Source: Rostratula benghalensis
Taxonomy: Eukaryota > Chordata > Aves > Charadriiformes > Rostratulidae
Direction: 5' to 3'
NCBI GenBank assembly: GCA_013399305.1
Contig: VXAI01000198.1
Span: 1,481,943-1,545,942, forward strand
DNA: 64,000 nucleotides
The notes under the pieces are model-generated. The model searched no databases. It saw only the letters and a list, made by a program, of their open reading frames with translations, and was not told the origin of the DNA. Positions 47,850 to 60,150 of the stretch are shown piece by piece (position 1 is the first letter of the stretch; every line of letters starts with the position of its first letter). The position numbers were made by a program, and so were the translations under genes.

Positions 47850-47940
47850 CGAGGATTATTCCCATTTTGTAGGAAGAACTGAATCACGGAGGGATCAAAT
47901 GACTTGTCACAAAGAGTAGGTGGTGGCACCAGGAATGAAT
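47850..47940 (-). repeat. Ancient MIR-like SINE fragment (antisense)
   Basis: GAGGATTATTCCCATTTTGT, then GAACTGAATCACGGAGGGAT, CAAATGACTTGTCACAAAGA and GTAGGTGGTGGCACCAGGAA follow, in order, the MIR antisense core (CCCATTTTACAGATGAGGAA, CTGAGGCACAGAGAGGTTAA, GTGACTTGCCCAAGGTCACA, TAAGTGGCAGAGCCGGGATT types). This is the clearest of the ancient SINE fossils here. Boundaries are approximate. Confidence 0.65.
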
Positions 47941-50900
47941 GTACTTCTGATGCCTATCAACTATTTTGATTAAGCTCTCTGAATCTGGCTGCACGTGGTT
48001 ATTGGTGACCTTTTAGGAGCTTTGCCTCAAAATCAAGTGAAGCTGGCAATTTTTCAGTGTTTCAGGGTAAAATCGGATGCTATTTGTCATTGGGTCCCAT
48101 TGTCTAGTCACACAATAGGACTTTTTCAGCATTTAAGGACAGTAAATTTCTTGCACATCATGTCCCACAAGCAGAGAGGATGGGAAGAGGCAAATCTCCC
48201 CTTTTCTTGAAGTGATTGTCTCCCTACCCCTCTTGCAGCACTGAAGTATTTGAAGGGAACTGGAAGGGGTAGGGAAGGTTGCAGTGATTTTAATACCATG
48301 TTATGAAGGAAAGAGAAAGGTGCCTTTTGGCTGAAAGGAGAATGGGGAAAGACAGCTCTCTCCTTCCCTAAACGAACCCATCTGCAACACTTCCAATTTC
48401 AATCCAAATAATATCTGAGGTTTGGGATTCAGCAGCAAACTAGCTTTGAGTCCTTAATCCCAGCGCCTGATGTTTGGGGGTGTTGGGATTTAGAGCTAAT
48501 TAATTCAGCCACCTGTAATTTTTGCTCAGATGTGCTGTCTGCCTTTTCCTTAGATATATCATATGGTTTGGAAGCTGCAGACAATGCTGGCCTGAATCCT
48601 AATGCCCCATACTGCTTATTTTTAAAATTTTTCTCCTTATTTTTTTTCCCCCATGCTTTTTACTGTTTCTTCTTCTTTTCTTCTGCCTTTCTCCTGCTGC
48701 TGTCTGCCTTGTCTAGGTCCTTACTCAGAAAAAAAAAACCCTAACCAAAATAACTCACCTGGCACGCAGTAAGTGCTTGGGCTCTGCACGAATGGAACAG
48801 TCTTGTTCCCTTCAGGGCTGTCTGCAGAATGATGCTCCCAGTGCCTGTCCCAGTCTCCCTGGCTGGTTTCATCTAAGCACAAAAGATTCAGTGCTGAGCG
48901 TTCCTGTTGGGAACAAGGCTTCAGGTGATAAATATTGCAAGATCTAGAAAGCCCAGGAGCCCTGTCCTGATTTCTTTCCCTTGGCGGTGAAAGGATGGAA
49001 GAAGAATGAAAAGATAATTAGTTTGGAGTTTTCAGAAATGAGATGGAAAAGGTTAGTTCATTCCCTTCTAACACCAAGTGAAAGCTTGGGCTTAAACTGT
49101 CCGGGCTGTAAGGTCCGGCAGCCAGCGAGTGTGCCTGCTTGTTTGTTCACAAAACACCCTCTGCTCTTTTGTTCCTGCAAAAATAATGCCTTGCAATAAC
49201 TAAAGCTGGAGTCAGTTTTCCCACATCTGTAGAGCCTGGAGCTGTTATTTTTTTTTATGACTGCTTTTCATATTACATTAGTGCCAAGTGAGCCTGGGAG
49301 CTGGATTCTGCTGGGTGCCACAGAGGCAGGCAGCAGGAGGCAGCTGCAGCCCCAGCAGCTTGGAGCCCGGGGCTCCGGCCAGGAACCGGCTCTGGGTGCT
49401 CACGGGGAGCTTAATGGCTCCAGTGGGAGCTCCACGCTGAAGAAGAGCCTCTCTTCACCTTTTATGCAGGCCTAGAGGCTAATGAGTACATGAAAAAATG
49501 AAGAGGGGTGGAGGATGCCAGAGCAGCAGGAACAAGGTAGTGTTGTTGTGCTGATTACCTGTACATCCAGCCTGATACAGCCACGCTAAACCAATCAACG
49601 GTACAAGGCTCAAATCACCCTCCGCCCAGCCAATATCAGCAGGGCTGTGAGTTTCTGAGCTAGCCCATTTGAATTTCCAAACCCCCACCAGATTTACTCT
49701 GATTTTGCAAGGGAAAATGATCTGGCTTTGCAGGATTTCCTGGTTCGATCTCTGTTTTCCCAGGCTGTTAAGGATGACTGGCAATAAAACTTCCCCCAAG
49801 CCACATTTGTCATTTCACTTTACGTGAAATGGTAACAAACTTGAGAAAATCCTACAGCTGGGAGCCCTGTGCTGAGTGTGGAAGTCTGTCTTGCAAATAC
49901 ATCCTATTGCCTGGTAGATGCAGGTGCATGAAAACCCTCCCTGGTCTCCTGCTACCTCACCAAGCATCAGCTTATATTCCTGTCTCATGCAATCAGGCAG
50001 GGGAGCTGTAGTTCCTGGTGCTGGCAGCTGCTCATTAATATTGTCATCCATGCTTGGATCTGTCTTGAAGACTCAGGTGAAGCGCTTTGATACTGGCCTA
50101 GTCAGACTGCTAATTCATGCTACCGCTGTTTCCCTTGCAGAAATCTCTCCTTTGAAGGTACAGAGAGGCCACCCAGGTTGTTTCGATTGAAGGTCAGAGG
50201 ACATCTGTGGTGGTAGCAACAAATAGGCCAAAAGGACCCTGGAGCTCATGGGCCATTGCTGTTTGAACGAGATAAAGTTATAACTATTTAACATTTCTGG
50301 GTGTGAAATGAGAGTGATCGCATAATCTCCTTAGTCTCTGACTACAGGTCCAGCATGGGAATATGAATCTTAATTGGTATTTTCTTATCAATACACTCAA
50401 GTTGAGGGATTAAGGATAAGACTCTTAATACAACCTGAAATTTTGGAAGATGCTTCCGATTTCAGTGTGATCAAAGAAGCATCGCCAGTGCAGAGAGAGC
50501 CCGGGGGGAAGGAGTGTAGGAACAGGAACGTCCATTCTCACGCTGCACGTGCTCTGCACACCCCGGCCCAGCCCTGTTCCTCACCTGCACACCCCACGTA
50601 CAGCCCGTGCAAAATGTCTCCAAAAATCAGTAACACAGGCAGGTAGGAAATGCAAATGCATCGTCGCTTGGTCTCTGGGTAGTTCTTTAGGCATTTTATT
50701 GGTATGACACTGCTCGAAATGATGTTCCATAAAAAAAAAAGATCTGCGACCATGTGAATGAATACACAAAGGACTCCTGTTGATTGCTCTATTTTTATTT
50801 GCCATTTAAAGTTAAGGGCACGGTTAAAAACTTTGCTGAACAGTGATGATAAGGTGAAACCCCTTAATGCATACCCAAAGATGCATTACAGCCGCACATT

Positions 50901-52460
50901 GCATCTCCCCTGTCTGCTCCTAAACACAGCGTCATGAATCACTGTGTAAATGCTGAACTCTTGCCGTCCCACCAGATGAAGAGTGGCAGGTATAATATGC
51001 CATCAGCCCGGTCCCAGAGCACCAGCTGCTGGCTTTGTCAGGGTGACCTGGAGCAACAGCAGGATGCGTGGATTGCTGTATTTTCCTCCGATTAAGTGCG
51101 AACTCGGGGCTCCTTGGAGTACATTAGTGTGCAGGAATGCCCTCTGTGCGAGACTGCCTGCCAGCACGCAGCCCTGTCCATCTTCATTTGCAGTGAAAGG
51201 CAGAGGTTTGTACCTTCTGTGGTAGTAAATGGGCAAATAGGACGGCAATAACCAAATCTGCAATTCTCTTCTGTTGTGGGAGCTCTTCCTCTGCTCCCTC
51301 CCTGTCAGCTCCAAGTTGTATTTCTCTCTTCATTATGTCAGCTATAACTATATATCTCAGCCCTCCTTCCCTGCTCCCCCTTGTTCCCTAGAGCTTTTCC
51401 TGTGAAGATCTTGTATTTCATTCTTTCTTAACTGCAGTTATGTCCTCTGCCTGACCATCAACCTTAGAAGTTGTATGGATACAAGGGAAGACTGCTACAC
51501 AGGGGGATATTTCCATCACCTTACTCTAAAATGCCTGGGCTCAAAGCACGTCTCCGTAGACTCCTCTCATAGTCACAAGACAAATTCCTCTTGTGAGCAA
51601 TTCACAGCCAGGCCGAGCTCAGGAGTGGAGGCAGCTTGGAGTGAGGAGGAGCTGACGATATCAGTTTAATAATCATCCCTTTGCGAATGAGAACTTCTGT
51701 GCAGACAGCCCTGAGTGCAGAGATGATAAGGCAAGAACCCCCACTTGTTTTCATTTTTCAATGCTGTCAAGCTGGAAGATCACAAGATTTGGCTAACGTA
51801 GCGTATCCACGCGCTGGGCTGTGTCTTCTCTTGAAAACATCCAGCCTTGAAGGCAGTTAGAGACTGACAGAGCCACAGCCCAGAGAGTGGCCTAATCCAG
51901 GCTGGGAATCACAGTGGGTCCTGCATTAGCATGCATCAGGCCTCATTTTCCTCTCAAATCACTGTATATCAGCAGTATTTACAATTGTATATTTGCATCT
52001 TGTAGCCAGTAAAAAGAACTGTACTTTCTTTTTTCAGCTTCAGTGGCTGAAAGGTTAGAAAGGGAAGAGGGTATTTTACTCCGATTTTCCTCATTATCCA
52101 GATGGAGCTGAGGACACATGGAGGGGCATGACTGTATATATTAAAGATGTCATATAGAGTCAAACTGTGACAAACTCTTATAACTTCCAAGACCAAATGG
52201 CATAAGAGAGACCAGAAGAAAAGCCTGGCAGAAAATGACAAACACTCCCTTTCCAGGGAGCCAGAATCCCATCTAACTCAAAACAGCCACCAGTACTGTT
52301 CTTGGCAGTGCAGTGTCAAGTCTCCTGAAATGGCCCTGCTGCTTAATCCTTCATGCCTAGCATAACACGATGCTTAATTAAATATACCGCTCCCTCTTCC
52401 AAGTAACGTTTCAGGAGTAAATGGAACCCTTGGCCTCGATGAACAGGCCATGTTGTGTGT
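47941..52460. other. Non-coding stretch
   Basis: No exon is supported. The local rise in GC around 49300-49440 carries some CpGs and a GGAGCCCGGGGCTCC palindrome (about 49363-49377) but no gene signal. An A run occurs at 50730-50739. Confidence 0.35.
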
Positions 52461-52640
52461 AGTTATTAGAGTCAGTTTGTGAGATGAGCTCGCTGTGCTG
52501 CTGTTATTATAATACAGCTGTCAAAGACAGACGCTGCCCGGACCGCAGAGGGTGAAGGTGAAGCTGCCCAGCCCCGGCAGCCTCCCCGCTCCGACCAGGC
52601 ACAGCCAGGAAAGCCTCCAGCCCTGGGATGCAGCACGGCG

Positions 52641-52669
52641 TCCCAGTCCAGCCCCAGTCCAGCCCCAGT
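52641..52669. repeat. 11-bp tandem repeat
   Basis: CCCAGTCCAGC-type units are repeated between two and three times in GC-rich sequence. Simple local duplication. Confidence 0.7.
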
Positions 52670-55480
52670 GGGCCAGGCTGGAGGCTGACAAAGCGGGATT
52701 TTATTGCCAGTCAGAGCAGTAATGGGCCGTGTTACACCGCTGAGCAGGGCTGCCTGAGCTCCCCCCGGCTGTGCCGTCACCAGCCTGCTTTAAATGAAAC
52801 TTCTCTCCTCCGAGCGGCGTAGCCTCATCCCCCTGAGCTTGGGAGCCTGCTGGCACCCCGTGTCTTGGTGTGGGACGTGTGTTTTTACAGCCCAGCCAGC
52901 GTAGGAAAAGTGGGCAATCGGTGAAACCTAAACCTGCACGGGAAGCACCACCACACCTCTGCGTGGAGCGGAGCTATCACGCTGTGGCTACAGCTGGAAA
53001 ACCTGCTTGCCCACAGCCCGGGCCAGCTGGGTGTCAGCCAGGCCTGGAGTGGAAGCTGTACAGAGGGATTAGTGCGGTGCCAGCACTGGGCTGGAAACCT
53101 CTCCTGAGAGGCTGGGAACGTTACCCTGGGCTCAGCATCGCTCTAAAAATGGTCCCCCTCCTCTGGACTGGAGCTGGCTCGCATCTGCCCGGAGCTGACC
53201 CTCCTTTAAATCCATCATTTGCCACCAGTTCTCTGCAGAATGGTGAATCTCACCCAGTACAGTTACTGTCCAGCTCCAGACCCTAAAACCAGAAGCTGGT
53301 TCCGAGGAGTTGAAAGTGTATCCAGGAAACTTTGGGTGATCTGGTATGCACGGGCTCAGGCACTATCTGGAATAGTTCAGGAGGCTGCACTTAATTAAAA
53401 CTGCAAAATAGAACAATTAGCTGAGGCTGAAAATTTCCTACAGCCTCGGCTGAGTGTAACGGGTGTTTTCTAATCTCTCTATTTATCTTATTGTTAATCT
53501 GTAGCTATCACTTAAAATAATTCTCCAAACTTTGATGGGTTCATTTGGAAACTACTCAGATAACAATGGAATCATTTAACTTTTCTTGTGTGAAACTTAA
53601 TTTGCCCTCACTGGTTTTTTTTTTCAGTGCTTGCCATTTATTAAAGGGAGTTTGTGTGCTGATCTCAGGCCTGATACGTTATGGAAGATGCTGCTGGGGA
53701 ACCAACACTGGCTCTGCTGGCAGAAAGGGCAGAATATCATTTAAGGCAGTTTTCGGGTGCTGTAGGAACTCTCAGCTTCAGTCAGTTGAAGCAAAACATG
53801 CAGCAGAGTCTTGGGCCAGGAAAAAGCAGTTGAGGTATGGAGCCTTTGATGTCTGAAAATTGGTTTTCTTCAAAAGGAGAAAAAGCTTCCTGTCAGTTCA
53901 CAGCTACAGTCACGGGCAGCGGTGGCTTTTTCCTGTGGTCACAGTTCAAAACCAGACTAAAAGTTGAAGAATAAATAGTGTGTAATGCTTAGTCAGTCAC
54001 AAGGCATTACTTTAGGTCCATTTTCTGCTCGTCAGGCTAGGGGCATCTAATTGAATTGGCACTGGTGAGAAACTCTATTGCCGGGTCGGGGTGTCACTAA
54101 CTCCTGCTGATGCGAGGAGTCACAGCCCTGTCACTTCCACACAGCTCCTGTCACCCTGTCCCAGCCCACCTCACAGGGGGGTCCCTGGGCTCAGCCAGGG
54201 TTTAAGTCACACCATTCTGTCCCAGATGGCTCTCTCTGCTGTGCAATAAGGCTGGCAGCTCTGGCCCATGCGTGTTTTCTTTGGGTTTTTTGTTGAATCC
54301 ACTGTCGGTGCTGCTCTTTTGGGGGGTTTCACACCAGGTGCTGGGCAGGCAGAAATAACCCCTGTTGTCTGCTGGCCTCAGGCAGCGCTTGGGGCTGCAG
54401 TGGGGGGGACAACAGCTCTCCCTCCCTGCCCCCTCTCACTGCAGCTCTCCAGTTCCACCTTAGCATTTGATTCAATAATCATGAATAAACTGTGGGAAGA
54501 GCTGACCTTTGCAGTCACCCTTCCCGCACAAAGCTCGTGTTCTCGCTGAGAGCTGCATTTTTGGTTTTAGCATGAGTTTTAAGCACTCTAATTAAATCAG
54601 GGGCCTGGTTTAATAATCCTGGTTGGCTCAGGCAGCTGAGACAATTCGTTCACAGTTGCTTTATTAATGCAGCAGTAATCTCCAGGTTGGGAGTTCACCT
54701 CTTTACTCATTCATCCACTTCTTTGGGAATGGGGAATGATTTTTAAAGCCGCACGTGCTCTGGCTGGGAAGGCTCAGCCTCCAGCACAGAGCACGGAGTG
54801 AAAGCACTTGCCCAGAGAGGGCAGGGGAAGATGGAGCAGGGAAACCACCCTGACAGATTTCTGTCTGGCTTTCACATTATATCACTTTGTATTTCCACAG
54901 CACCCAGCGTAGGGCAGGTCCATTAAGTCTTGCCTCTAACCTTCTGGGTACCCACAACAATTAATAAATTATTGTCACCTGCCTGCCCATGGTTTAGAGC
55001 AAACCCAGCAAAACCATGGCCAGCTGAAAATCACATTGTTCTGTAAGTCAGAAGTATGTGGCTTTGACTGTTGAGCTTCCTGTGTGTGGCTTGGATTAGA
55101 AATTATTCTGGTGTCCTCCCATAAAACTGATATATTCATCTGGCGTCAGATGCTGTTTGCACTCGCTAGGGTGTAAACCTGGAGCCGTTCGATTCGGGTT
55201 GACAGCTACACCACATAAAAATTGGCATGAGCAAGAGGAGAATCAGTCCCCTGTGTATTTTCAAGGTGTGGAATGAAATGCCTTTCAAAATGCTGCATAA
55301 TGTACAACCTAGCAGGTATACAGGATGGGTTTATTTTTCTTGGTCCCCCCAAATATGTAAGAGGATAGAGATACGAAATGAAAAAATATGCATTGTTCGA
55401 TACATGGAAGCTGTATCACAAAGTGGCTCTAAGGCAGATATATTTTCTTAGATGACACCAGTTTCTTGGTAAAATATCTG
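52670..55480. other. GC-richer non-coding stretch
   Basis: Frames at 52870-53286 and 54268-54549 are proline-, serine- and glycine-rich, without splice support, and I treat them as GC-content artefacts. Confidence 0.35.
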
Positions 55481-55489
55481 ACATCTCAG

Positions 55490-55790
55490 CTGTTGTAAAT
55501 CACCACTGTGGTGTTGACACAAGTGAAGCTGCATTGATTTACGCCAACCAATGATCTGGTCTTTATTCATTATTATGACCTCAAATTAATCCCTCTGGAG
55601 AAAAACAGAGAAGTTGGGAAAGTTGGGCTAGTTTGTTTTGCGTGTGTATTCAGTCAAGACAACTTCCAGAAACTCAGATAAAGAAAAACATTCAAATGAA
55701 GCAAAGATGAGTAATTGACGATCACAACTGTGATTATAAGGTATAATTACAATTAGCTGCACAAGAGTGTTAATCATGAAAATAATTACA
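55490..55790. promoter_or_regulatory. AT-rich candidate conserved element
   Basis: The block holds TCAAATTAATCCC, GAGTAATTGACGATC, ACAACTGTGATTATAAGG, a TATAATTACAATTAGCTGCA segment, TTAATCATG and AATAATTACATG, with CAGCTG E-boxes beside them. It has no repeat signature or open frame. It resembles a developmental enhancer; conservation is unknown. Confidence 0.22.
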
Positions 55791-56649
55791 TGTCAGCTGT
55801 TTCCAAAAGAAAAGGGAACAAAATTAAGTGGCCCAAATGGGTGACAAAAACATAGTGCAGGAGTGACAGAGAGGGAGTTGGCAGAAGGGGGACAGGAATG
55901 TGCCTAGAGGCAAAGTCCACTGAATATTTGCTATTGCCTTGAGACCTTCCAAAGGAAGAAAAGTGGGGAGTCAAGCTCTTAGCTCTAATAATAGGCTGTT
56001 TAGGTTGATTGAGCCAATTTTAACTCCTAGAAAATGGGGAGAAAAGGAATCTCAGGGATACAGCTACTGGATTTTTAATCTTTGTTAGGTTGGGGCTGTC
56101 TTTATTTCTTTTGCAGCAAAATTAGGATCAGACCAGTCCTCAAGTAACCTCTCCTTTACTGGACTCCAGTATCAAGTGGAGCTTCTTGGTTTGTCCCATA
56201 AAATAAGGCTTGAGGCAGCCACCCAAGTTTTAGAAAATATTTACAGAGCAAATCTCTTTTATTTCTCCTGGGGCTGTTTTAGCTGGCTGTACTGGGAGCT
56301 TGCTTTTGGTCCTTTCTTTCTTTTTGCTTAGAGAGCTGCTTCTGGTTCCAGCTGGTGTTGGGTGAATCAAATATTGCAGCCTGCAGAGCAGGTCACTGTG
56401 CCATGGGGTATCTGTCAGAAGACTCAACTGGCCATTCCCTTACACACACCTCGTGAATTATAAAAAGCTCCCTTCAGAGAGTGAGGGTGGCAAGTCCTGT
56501 AATTTATCTTGTGTGTAATGAGCTTGTTTGAATGGACTGGAAAAGGCAAGCCATTAATTTAGAACAGCTTCTGGACTCTGCAGAGCTGCAATGCCATTCT
56601 ACGTATCCACTGCTGTAAAAGTTATGGGGTTTTAATACCCTTTCTTGTT

Positions 56650-56672
56650 TTTTTTTATTTTATTTTATTTTG
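56650..56672. repeat. T-rich (TTTTA)n tract
   Basis: A T run merging into TTTTA units. It also forms the pyrimidine tract ahead of the exon candidate at 56684. Confidence 0.8.
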
Positions 56673-56683
56673 TCCTGCTGCAG

Positions 56684-56756
56684 ACTTGGTGCTGGATGCT
56701 CCTGTCATGAGCTTCTGAATGCATCTTCACCTCACCAGTCACGTGTGAACAATTGA
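56684..56756 (+). other. Candidate exon with strong splice sites
   Basis: A long T-rich tract ending GTCCTGCTGCAG precedes a 73-nt block that ends CAATTGA before GTAAGTTTG. One frame is open to its last codon (LGAGCSCHELLNASSP HQSRVNN then TGA); the others close early. Because the stop falls just at the donor, an untranslated or lncRNA exon fits better than a coding one. Confidence 0.25.
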
Positions 56757-56856
56757 GTAAGTTTGCTCAGTGTAAATCCTCTTCTTTAAACTCATTAAAG
56801 TGTGCCAAGCCTCTCCAAGAGCCATTTGACAAACTCCCCTGAGTAGCAATGTAGTG

Positions 56857-56888
56857 TTTATTATGATTATTATTACTATTATTATTTT
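56857..56888. repeat. Imperfect (ATT)n tract
   Basis: TTTATTATGATTATTATTAC and further ATT units. Simple sequence. Confidence 0.8.
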
Positions 56889-58259
56889 TCTCTCAGCTCC
56901 AGCTGTAATGTAAACACCATTATGTTTTAATTATCTGTTTGAAAAGGAGATTTAAAAGTGAATCCTGCAGGAACCTGGCCAGCATACACAATAGAAATCC
57001 CCTTGAGAGTCACTCCAGGAGGTGAAATCTGACATGGGAGGCATCCAAGATGCGCTGGAAGGGAGAGGTCTGAATGTCACAGCCATCCCCTACCCACTAG
57101 GTGTTTTGTGCCACGGAAGTTGGACCAAAGGCTGATGAATCACCCCCTCCAAGAGGGTGTTTTTCCAGGTCTGTTCTCAGCTGTGTGTTAGGGGAAGGAA
57201 GGTGCTGGCAAAAGGATGTTTTTCTACCTTTGGTAAAGGGATTGTCACCCATTCAGCAGAGAAGGGACCCGGGAACTAAAGGAGCATCATCCTAAAGATG
57301 AGGGAATGAAAATGCATTGGTTGCCATGGTGCCTCCTCTCAGACACGATGATAATAACAAGTATGAGATCACGCAGGCAGCATCCCTCTGCAGAGCCCGA
57401 GCAGATCACCAGCTGTAGATCTGAAATTCTCGGTCAGCTTTTCACATCCCTTTTCTTTCCCCTCACTCCTAAGCCAGCTCTGTCCCCTGCCCTCTCAGAC
57501 CCTACAAAGGAGTGAGGAGTCACTGCTCTTTGCTGGTTTTCCTCCCCTTTCTCAAGCTTAGGAGTGGGTTTTAATGTGGAGGATTTGGTAGGGAACACTT
57601 GGGCTCAAGTACTGGAAACAGGAAAGATAAGTTGTCAGGACAGGTGACCAAAGGCCATGCAAATGCCTTGAAGAATTAAAAATGCTGCCAAAAGGAAAGG
57701 CACACTGAGGGAGTGAAGTCAGATCAAGACAGGAATGAATTGTTGCAAAACCTGAAAAACATCCCTCTCTCACCTCTTAAGCTTGAAGTAAACTCAGCTT
57801 TGTGACCCCTTTTTCACACCCTTGCATTGGGACAAATCTATTTGCCTGTCCTCCTCCGCAGTGTAATCACTCCACTGTTTAATGTTCTGCATTTCCCATT
57901 ATCACTAATCTCCTCAAATGAAAGGCAGGAGCCCAGGCTGCTCCTCTGCCCGTGCCAGAGCCCATGTGTCAGTCGCAGCCCTCCTGCCTGCCAGGACCTG
58001 GAGCTGGAGGATGGACCGTGATGCACCACATTTTTCTAGACTGCCACGCTCTTTTTCCCCTTCCTGCACCCTGGAGAGGGCAGCAGCCCCCCAGGAGAAG
58101 GTGCTGTAACATCATGACTTACGGGTGACCGCAACACCTTAAAATTTAAAGGTTCCCAGAAAGATGGAAGAGGCCCTCCTGCGTCTCACAAATCCACGCA
58201 GCTTAGAATTCTTCTGGGGGAGGAATGACACTGTGAAGGCATGAGATGAAAATATTAAC
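56889..58259. other. Non-coding stretch
   Basis: No exon, repeat family or RNA gene is supported. Frames at 57827-58109 on both strands are shadows of C/G-rich sequence. Confidence 0.35.
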
Positions 58260-58450
58260 ACCCCCAGGATTACCAAATAAAAAAAAAAAAAATTGATTTT
58301 TAATAACTTTAACCATCTCTTCAGCTTTCATTAGTCTCCTCTTTGGCTTTATAGTGCTGGGCATGAAGAATATGAGGATTTGAAGAATTAACTGAATTAA
58401 TGAGGGCTGATTATTAATGTTCAGAGCTCAATAAAAAAGGGAGAGGGAGA
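58260..58450. promoter_or_regulatory. AT-rich candidate conserved element
   Basis: It begins with an A-rich run at 58277-58291, then TTGATTTTTAATAACTTTAA, CATTAGTCTCC, GAATTAACTGAATTAATGAG and CTGATTATTAATG. The homeodomain-type core density is as in the other AT-rich blocks. Enhancer-like by style only. Confidence 0.18.
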
Positions 58451-58611
58451 ACTAAAACACAAAAAAATGAGCTGAAAATAAGGGTAATCTTTCATTCCCC
58501 CAAAATGAGATACATTGAGTTATTGCTATACTTAAAATTGAAGCGCCAAAGGAATGGAAATAAATACCTCCCATTAGCTACTGGAAGACCTGTGAAATTT
58601 GCTGCAAGCAA

Positions 58612-59085
58612 ATGTCCAAGTCAGGGAAAGAGGATGATAATGAAGAAATGGTACCAAAGACTGTGGCTGAGGCTTTTGGGCAACTCCTTTTGGGCCAGAC
58701 TTTGAAAAACACTCAGCCTCTGCTGGTTGTGACCAGATCAATGGAGAACCCAGTGCTGCTTCTGCCCTGCCTGAGGATTGTAGGGGATCCTGGAGGCAAG
58801 AGAAGTTGCTCCATAATTAGAAGCTGTGTAGGGCTTCAGCTCCTCAGGTCCTGTAAAGGGCCTGCTCCTTTGTGCCTTTTGAATTCCCCATCTCCAATGA
58901 GAGCTGTACAGACAGAACCATTGCTGCTCCCACGCAAAATCTTCAGGAGAGGCTTTGTCTGTGGAAATCTGGATTTAGCCCAGCCCTACAGTCACAACTG
59001 TAGCGCAGATACCTCTAGCAGTAATCCCTACCTCCTCTCCATCCCTAGCACTAATCCCTACCTCCCCTCCATCCCAAAGTCCTAA
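58612..59085 (+). other. Longest open frame in the window (157 codons), probably chance
   Basis: It starts MSKSGKEDDNEEMVPKTVAE and ends in two copies of a 10-residue repeat (SSNPYLLSIP and STNPYLPSIP) encoded by a 30-bp tandem duplication. A 157-codon frame is unusual here, but the middle is leucine-, cysteine- and serine-rich without recognisable domains, there is no good promoter in front, and the ATG context is ordinary (T at -3, AAGTCAGGG following). A young single-exon gene is possible but unlikely. Confidence 0.12.
59015..59074. repeat. Two-copy 30-bp tandem repeat
   Basis: Unit 1 (59015-59044) and unit 2 (59045-59074) both follow CTAGCA(G/C)TAATCCCTACCTCC... and end CTCCATCC, with two substitutions between them. 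The period of exactly 30 bp keeps any overlapping reading frame. Confidence 0.85.
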
Positions 59086-59935
59086 CCAGCTTCACCCTCA
59101 TGAGAAAAGCAAAGCACTTAATTATCTGCATAGAAAGAAATGCAGAATTGACTGCCATTGCGACTTCTCCATGGGTGGGATCGTCCAGGATTGTCAGGGC
59201 TAATGGTAATTGATGTTTCCTTTCACACCTGCTCTCTTTCCTGCTTTATTAAGCCTCTGCAAACACTGCTGTCTCTGGGGAAACAGTGGGAGTGGAGGAG
59301 GAAGCCTGTGGAAGAGAACAATTCCGGTTGTTCAGCACAGCGTTTTGCTAAATTGCATTCAGCCTCTTTTGCAGAGTAATAAAGTGTTGTCTGAAAGGCA
59401 GCATGGAGTTTTAATTTTCTCATTGTCAATGGATGCTGTAATCACATAATTAACAAAGTGCGGGAGAGAGTCATTTAAAGCAAGCCGAGGGAGCCAGGAC
59501 ATGAAGCAGATGCTTGGGGGAGTGCAGCAACTTTTATTGGAGCTCTCCTAGACCTGGAGACCTTTTTAGTGCTTGAAAGATGGAGGAATCCCACTTGGTT
59601 AACAGGAGGAGTTAAAAGGAGGCGTGTGCTTTGGTCTGCTGTTTTATCCCTGCACTAACTGAAAAATTCAAGGGTTAAGTTTTCCCCTGCATTGCCCCGA
59701 TCTGAGGGTCTGGGGGCTCAACGAGGGATAAATCCCAGCATCCAGTCCACTGGCATCAGGGGATGGGGCTCTCTGTGGTCCTACAGCCTCCAGTCTCCTG
59801 CTGCTTTTTTTTTTTCCTCCTGCACCTTCAAGATTTCTCCCTACCCCAGCAGTCTTCACTAGAGCTATTTTTCACAGCCACTGCACTTCTACCAGAGTTT
59901 ATTACTGGCTGGACAGAGCCCTGACTGCTTTATAT

Positions 59936-60150
59936 TACGACGACACCAGTGTTTCTTCTGCTGTGGTTTTGTGTTTTTCCCAGAAGCGAGCAGAGGGCTT
60001 TTTGGACCAAATAGCAGCAGAGCTGTGCGGGTGTTGGGGTTGTCATGGCACCCGCACAGCCGTCGCCTACGTGTGTCGTATCGCAGTAATCAGCAACCTT
60101 CGGGGAGACAGCGGGCGGCGATACGTAACCCATAGCTCCTGGGACTCCGT
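59936..60150. promoter_or_regulatory. CpG-dense islet with a perfect hairpin
   Basis: About 13 or more CpGs in 215 bp, in otherwise CpG-poor DNA, including CGTCGCCTACGTG, TCGTATCGC, GCGGGCGGCGATACG. It overlaps a frame that is preceded by an excellent acceptor. CpG retention suggests either an unmethylated regulatory element or purifying selection on an exon. Confidence 0.3.

Noticed and set aside
52870..53286. 138-codon frame rich in Pro, Gly and Ser
   Set aside because: GC-rich local composition explains the lack of stops; no splice sites or start context support it.
55185..55203. GTTCGATTCGGGTT resembling a tRNA B box
   Set aside because: No A box at the right distance upstream and no foldable cloverleaf; not a tRNA gene.
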